This document shows, piece by piece, positions 59,217-64,000 of a stretch of 64,000 nt of DNA; the stretch's first letter is position 1; each line of letters opens with the position of its first letter. This DNA is from Dryomyza anilis. Taxonomy: Eukaryota > Arthropoda > Insecta > Diptera > Dryomyzidae. Under the pieces are notes generated by a model. That model was not told the origin of the DNA and searched no databases. It worked only from the letters and a program-made list of their open reading frames with translations. The stretch spans positions 68,738,680 through 68,802,679 of the forward strand of contig OX638135.1 in assembly GCA_951804985.1 (NCBI GenBank). The letters are read 5' to 3'. The position numbers and the translations under genes were made by a program.

Positions 59217-60351
59217 TAAAAAGTTATTAGAATAAGTTATTTGCGAATACAACTTTAATTCATAAAATTTTGTTTTCGTCTTCTCTTGTATTAACGTTTT
59301 TTTTTTGTTCTGAAGAAAATTCCTTTAAACAATTTTACTAAAATTGTAAAATCACATTTTCTTCCAAAAGAAAGGTGACAAAAGTACATGACAGAATAAT
59401 AATTTTAAATAAAATGTATTTCTACCAGTACAATATGTGAAACAAAATTATAGGGGTTTTTTTCACAGAAACATATCCCAGCAAGACATGCCTTACCGAA
59501 ACTTCAACACAAATACAATATTACATATTCTCACTAATACATAAATAATTTGAAATACATCCCTGCAGGATCAATGATAGATATATGACCCGTAATTTTA
59601 CTAGTAATGAATACTAATATTTTTTGAGCGTTGGTTTGCCACCATTTTTTATTCGTAGGTTATTCATTACGTTTGAAAAAGCAGCCGCTACAACAGGAGT
59701 TGAAAAAATATAAACAATTAAATTATAAACAATTGATAAACACTAAAAGAATATATATTGAAAAGAATATTTTAATATATTGCTTATTTACTATTTATAT
59801 TATAGATATCATCAAAGTGTGAAAGATCGTTTGCATTAAAGAAATGCATGGAAGGAAGCAAATCAACGGCAAACAAAAGTTGTTTTAATAGAAAATCAGT
59901 TAAGTAAACAACGCAATAAAAAAGAAAACTATATAATTTTGGGTTCTTTGGTTTTATTTGGTCTAATTTTGGTTCGTTTGCTATTTATTTAACCGTCACT
60001 AACCTCAAAATTAAAACAGTTTACGTTACGTAAAATATTTCGTAAATTTACCACTAATTTAATCGTCACCTAATAAATCAAAAACCTGGATATTAAGTGA
60101 TTTTCGAATGTATATTGAACATGAATATCGAAGCTTTCCTGAATCTAGCCTTCATCTAAACTTGAATTCCGACATTCAATATACATTCCAGGTTTAACAT
60201 AATTGTAAGGTAAAAATAGAATGTGATTCGACTTTCAAATTACACTTGAATTCAAGCTCATATATTTCCCTAATTAAAGGTTTAAATATAAAATAAAGGA
60301 AAATGCATATAAGTTATAATACTTTATATTAAAAGGAATTAATGTATGTTC

Positions 60352-60497
60352 TACAGCTGCAACAGCACCTGCACCGGTGGCAGTGTACAGAAAATTCTTG
60401 TAATATCCACGACGTGACTCGAAGATCAAACCAATGAATCCAATTGCGCCATTGCGATGTATAACATTGCCAGGTTCACGTAAAATATCAATGTTGT
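60352..60497 (-). pseudogene. MIC26/27 (ApoO)-like exon, copy 2
   Basis: The same 3' splice site as copy 1 (CATACGCAG at 60498-60506 on the minus strand), then NIDILREPGNVIHRNGAIGF, IGLIFESRRGYYKNFLYT and ATGAGAVAAV. The extra GAGAVAA stretch fits the end of the glycine-rich segment of MIC26/27, so copy 2 keeps more of the exon than copy 1. After that the codons are unrelated. Lies inside the TIR element at 59448-60919. Confidence 0.45.
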
Positions 60498-60690
60498 CTG
60501 CGTATGAATGAAAATATATTAATATTTCATAAACGTATTCGTAAACCAAGTTTTTTTAACTTCGAACACCAACGTTGGAATAACAGTCATTTCTTCGGCT
60601 TGATCATGACATTACATCCACACTGGTTGTAAAATAAAATTCTCCAAATATATCGAACCTTCAACTCATTGCTTATTGGGCACTTATTAC
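60498..60690 (-). repeat. Duplicated intron-like flank, copy 2
   Basis: Matches parts of 48366-48812; the 245-bp middle piece is missing, with CAAG-type microhomology at the join. Confidence 0.7.
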
Positions 60691-60919
60691 CAAAAGAACA
60701 GTGACAAACATATATTCAATTGTATCTCATTGTAGATGAGTGAGAAAGAGATACAAATTTACAGGCACACAAAAGATTCAGTCTTTTATGTCCGGACGAT
60801 CTTAAGAACGTTATAGAAACTTTTACTGAAACTTTCAGTTTTGCTACTAGTAATTTTACTGCTCACATGACCGGTAGTGTTCTTGATGAGATATGTTTCT
60901 GTGAAAAAAACACCTATAA

Positions 60920-62400
60920 CACACCCCAGTTTTGTATTCAAAACTGCAGATTTTCCCCATAAATCTGGTGGGAGGAAATAAATCTGTCTGGCAGCACTGT
61001 GCTGGGATGAGCATGGCGTTCCACTTTGTTCGCCGTCAAGGAGACGAACGGCTAAGAATTCTAATGACGAATACCATGATTTTATCTTTTTACGGTGTTT
61101 TGTATCTTTATATAAGAAAATAATTCAAATCTGTGAAACTTCTTATTAATAAAATATTTAAATTAAAAAATCTGTTTATAAATCCGTGTTTTTCATGGTG
61201 TAATAAAATATAAAAAAAAGGCAGTCAAAAAGTATATTGACAATAAAGTATTGTCTAATGAAGTCAGTGTTGCATTCTCCCTATACTCATTTATTTTATG
61301 GATTATATATTTTGAACCTACACTTGTAATAAATTGCGATGGGTATTTTGTTTATTATATGTGAATATATATCATTTACAAAAGCTGATTGTTTTTGTGG
61401 AGGAAAATACGCGTAGTTCATCCTTAAAATATTCTGGTATTTAAAATTTGATCATCAATTCAAGCTAAATTTGTTGACCAGAAAATGGCAACAGTGAGAA
61501 TAACAAAAAAATCTCTCAAAAGAAGTGGGATGGAACAGATTTACTGTATAGCACGAACAAAGTACATATTGTGAAAAACACTGAGTAGACGTGGATTCGT
61601 GTGTAACCAATGCTTAATTTTTTATATGAAAAGTTCATAGCTAATTATTGATTGAAAGCGCAGCATTAGATCTAAACAAGAAAAAGTGAATAATAAAGTA
61701 TATAGTGAATAAATACAACAGAAATGATTGCATATAATAAACATATTAAGAAAGTACAATGTTTTATTATTGATACCAGTAGATCAGTTAAAGAGAGAAA
61801 TATTTTTGAAAAATGTGTTGTGTGAGCAAGTGGCTAATGATTATCGAGTAAATCATCAACGATTCAAATACAAACGAAACAATAATTCAGTAAATAAACA
61901 AAAGGCATGTACACAAAATGAATTTTGGGCATAATCTGCTCCCACAGCTTAAAAAAAATAAACAAACTTTTTTTTTGTATACAATTAAAGTATTATTTTA
62001 TGCCAGTTTGTGTAAAACTGATTCTATCACACGGTGCATAATATTCAAATAATGTTATAGTGATAAAGTAATATTAAACTTTATTGAATTTACTTTCATT
62101 CAGTACCAATATTGCATTAGAATATTAAAATTAAAGAAAATAATAGCATTTTAAAAGGACATTTTCACCTTTAGAAGCCAATCGTCGACGATACTGCAAA
62201 ACCGCTCAACTACGTGTGACAATAACTCCTAACTGCACCTAGTTGCAAAATTGAGATTTGGTGACATTGAAACACATCGTTTGGTGCTTGTCTCAATGTA
62301 ATCGGGCAAAAAATGGCCATGTAATACATTTAAAGCAATACCGCCTATCCACATTATCACAAATGTGGAAGAAATACCGCCTATCTACATTAGGTAGGAA
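60920..62400. other. No gene recognised
   Basis: AT-rich with scattered short frames (for example 60932-61123, 61728-61934) lacking family resemblance. GAAATACCGCCTATC(C/T)ACATTA occurs in two close copies near 62335 and 62370. Confidence 0.45.
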
Positions 62401-62921
62401 CATAGCTGCCAACCTTAATTCTGACAAAAAATCTGTTTTTCTTACAGCGCTAGTTAAAAAATCTATTGACAGATTTTTGCAATTAAAAAATCTAACCGCC
62501 ATTAAAAAATCTGACAAAAAATCTCTCATGCATTAAAAAAATCTACCAAAAATCTGAAATTCCTAGAAAATGTTACAGACATCGTACATACAATAAAAAA
62601 TCCCACAAAAAATATCACAAAAAATTTAAATAGATGAAAACGCAAAAAAATATAGTGTTTTCAATATTAAATATAATTTAATAAATATATATTAAAATTC
62701 ATCCCATTTGTTATGAAAGATAATAAATAAAATTCAGTAGTAATTTAAAAATTTTCCTAAGAAATATACAAAAATATAAAAAAAAGCTGTGTGAGAATAA
62801 GAAATTCTTTTCAGTAAGAAAAATATTTCACGGAATTAAAAAATCTGATCAGATATCTTTTATCTACCGGCAATTAAAAAATCTGAAAATGTAGATTTAT
62901 ATGACAAAGTTGGCAGCTATG
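62401..62921. mobile_element. MITE with 8-bp duplication (hAT-like)
   Basis: Inverted ends CATAGCTGCCAAC; perfect 8-bp duplication GGTAGGAA at 62393-62400 and 62922-62929. The interior has repeated AAAAAATCTG motifs at both sides. No ORF of its own; a 92-codon frame crossing it is accidental. Confidence 0.85.
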
Positions 62922-63054
62922 GGTAGGAAGGTTGACATGTATTATTTTATTCCTTTCACACTAAAATTTCCAAATTTTTACATGGAAATTTCATACATTA
63001 CACTGAAAATTTAGTATTTCTTGAAATTTTGACTTATAAAAATATTAGGCTAAT

Positions 63055-63381
63055 GTCCACTTTACCGGCCGAAATGAAATTAAAAAAAAAAATTATCATG
63101 AGCTTTATATTCGCATAAAAAATATACCAAAATTAAAAATATGCGCCGCTCGGACCCGTGGTGACTTCGAAAAATCAAAAACTGGTGCTCCCACTTATAA
63201 GTACATATGGTTACTCATGATACAATGAACGGTAATTTCATCACAATTCCAAATCTATAATTATTCTTAAGATCCGTCAATCCTAGCGGCCCCTACACCA
63301 ATTTATGTTATTTCAATAATATGTATATGTTTTATGAGCCACTTGTAAGTAATAATTGTTTTTCGGCCGGTGAAGTGAACT
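63055..63381. mobile_element. MITE-like dispersed repeat, copy 2
   Basis: Ends GTCCACTTTACCGGCCGAA and, reversed, GTTCACTTCACCGGCCGAA form 19-bp inverted repeats with two mismatches. The body matches 43108-43420. No clear target duplication. Confidence 0.8.
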
Positions 63382-63407
63382 TCTCCCAAATATTATTTAA
63401 ATAAATC

Positions 63408-63649
63408 ATATCGTCGTTGTAGAACGAAAATACATTTTCAAAATGCCAAATATTCATTTACAAAAATCTTCATATATCTGTAATTTTTTAATTGATGATC
63501 TCAATTTTTAAGAAAACTTATACGTACAAATTGATATTTGAACTTTAAAAATGCATGAATTACTTTTTATAATATTAATGAACAAACTCGAAATTTAAAT
63601 TTTTCATGAAAATGTATTTGGTGACTTTTCGTTCTACAACGACGATATA
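63408..63649. mobile_element. Small MITE with perfect 23-bp inverted ends
   Basis: ATATCGTCGTTGTAGAACGA and the following AAA at 63408-63430 are perfectly inverted at 63627-63649; 242 bp in all. A TA next to each end could be a mariner-type target duplication. Confidence 0.75.
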
Positions 63650-64000
63650 TTAGCAAGATGAGCGATTATACAAGCATGTATTCATCTATTTTTACGACAG
63701 TACAAACCAAGTTTGGACTTGAAAACGGTGAATTAATAAAAAAAGTTCAATAACTAATTTAAAAAAAAAATTATATAAAAATATTTCCCTCAGCAAGACC
63801 ATGATGAAACCAAATAATGAAATCAAATAATTTAAGATCTCTCAATAAATATGCCACCTGTATGGTTTCATCATGAGTACAATTAGAAAATGTTTGATTC
63901 ACGTTTAAAGATTTCGAAAACAAAATACGCACACTTACAGGATTTAAAAGCCGCATGATTCTCATTATTTGTATTGTTTTTTTGGTTTCAATTTTTTTTA
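63650..64000. other. No gene recognised
   Basis: AT-rich. TATGGTTTCATCATG near 63860 is a partial reverse match to CATGATGAAACC near 63800, giving a weak hairpin. No coding signal. Confidence 0.45.

Larger units (their letters stand above)
59448..60919. mobile_element. TIR element carrying a host-exon copy
   Basis: Both ends carry TTATAGG(G/T)GTTTTTTTCACAGAAACATAT in inverted orientation, 28 of 29 bases matching, with weaker similarity inward. A TA just inside could be the target duplication. The interior holds the second MIC26/27-like exon and its flank but no transposase. A segment near 59470 (CCCAGCAAGACATG..ACCGAAACTTCAACACAAAT) also occurs reversed near 31388. It reads as a non-autonomous DNA transposon that captured host sequence. 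Confidence 0.65.

Noticed and set aside
61728..62536. Short ORFs such as 61728-61934 and 62258-62536
   Set aside because: Codon content follows local AT repeats and a MITE; no family resemblance.

Overview
The window looks like an insect nuclear genome segment, most likely a fly. It is AT-rich, full of transposons, and carries an ancestral-order insect mitochondrial gene set. There is no bacterial content and no clearly intact host nuclear gene. Host-gene content is limited to small exon-like pieces.

Region 1 (1-16682) is mitochondrial sequence. Read from the left it runs ND4 (3' part), tRNA-His, ND5, tRNA-Phe, the E-S1-N-R-A tRNA cluster, ND3, COX3, ATP6/8, COX2, COX1, ND2, control region, 12S, 16S, ND1, CYTB, ND6, ND4L, ND4, and then ND4 and ND5 again. 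That is slightly more than one full turn of the circle. Many genes are broken: nonsense codons in COX1, ND3 and ND6; large internal deletions in CYTB and ND4; different indels in the two ND5 copies. A lost Cu(A) cysteine in COX2 and a 39-nt in-frame loss in ATP6 add to this. I read it as a nuclear mitochondrial insertion (NUMT), with assembly error as the main alternative. It joins directly to a truncated LTR-retrotransposon gag-protease (16683-17829, minus strand).

Region 2 (about 18.7-31 kb) holds a 5.8-kb array of a perfect 8-bp repeat. It is followed by a 5.46-kb foldback-like element (25485-30947) with 17-bp terminal inverted repeats and an 8-bp target duplication. Two opposed arrays of a ~191-bp repeat flank a tRNA-derived SINE and an env-like ORF fragment.

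Region 3 (about 31.8-44.3 kb) reads as one large element with TTAA at both ends. It carries a decayed C2H2 zinc-finger gene with a conserved GDNLGSH motif and a second, two-exon gene encoding a CIDE-N-like domain. Three later insertions sit inside it: a TTAA MITE, a hAT-like element with a perfect 8-bp target duplication, and a 5.3-kb RNase H-bearing LINE. This is the best candidate for an undescribed system.

Region 4 (44.3-64 kb) is a patchwork. It holds a ~1.2-kb dispersed repeat present twice, a duplicated exon resembling MICOS MIC26/27 (one copy inside a TIR element), a long (TA)n, and a 1.7-kb array of a perfect 7-bp repeat. It also holds a deleted Copia element with both LTRs and its target duplication, two SINEs of different families, and several MITEs. 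One SINE shares its 3' tail with the LINE, which suggests a LINE-SINE partnership.
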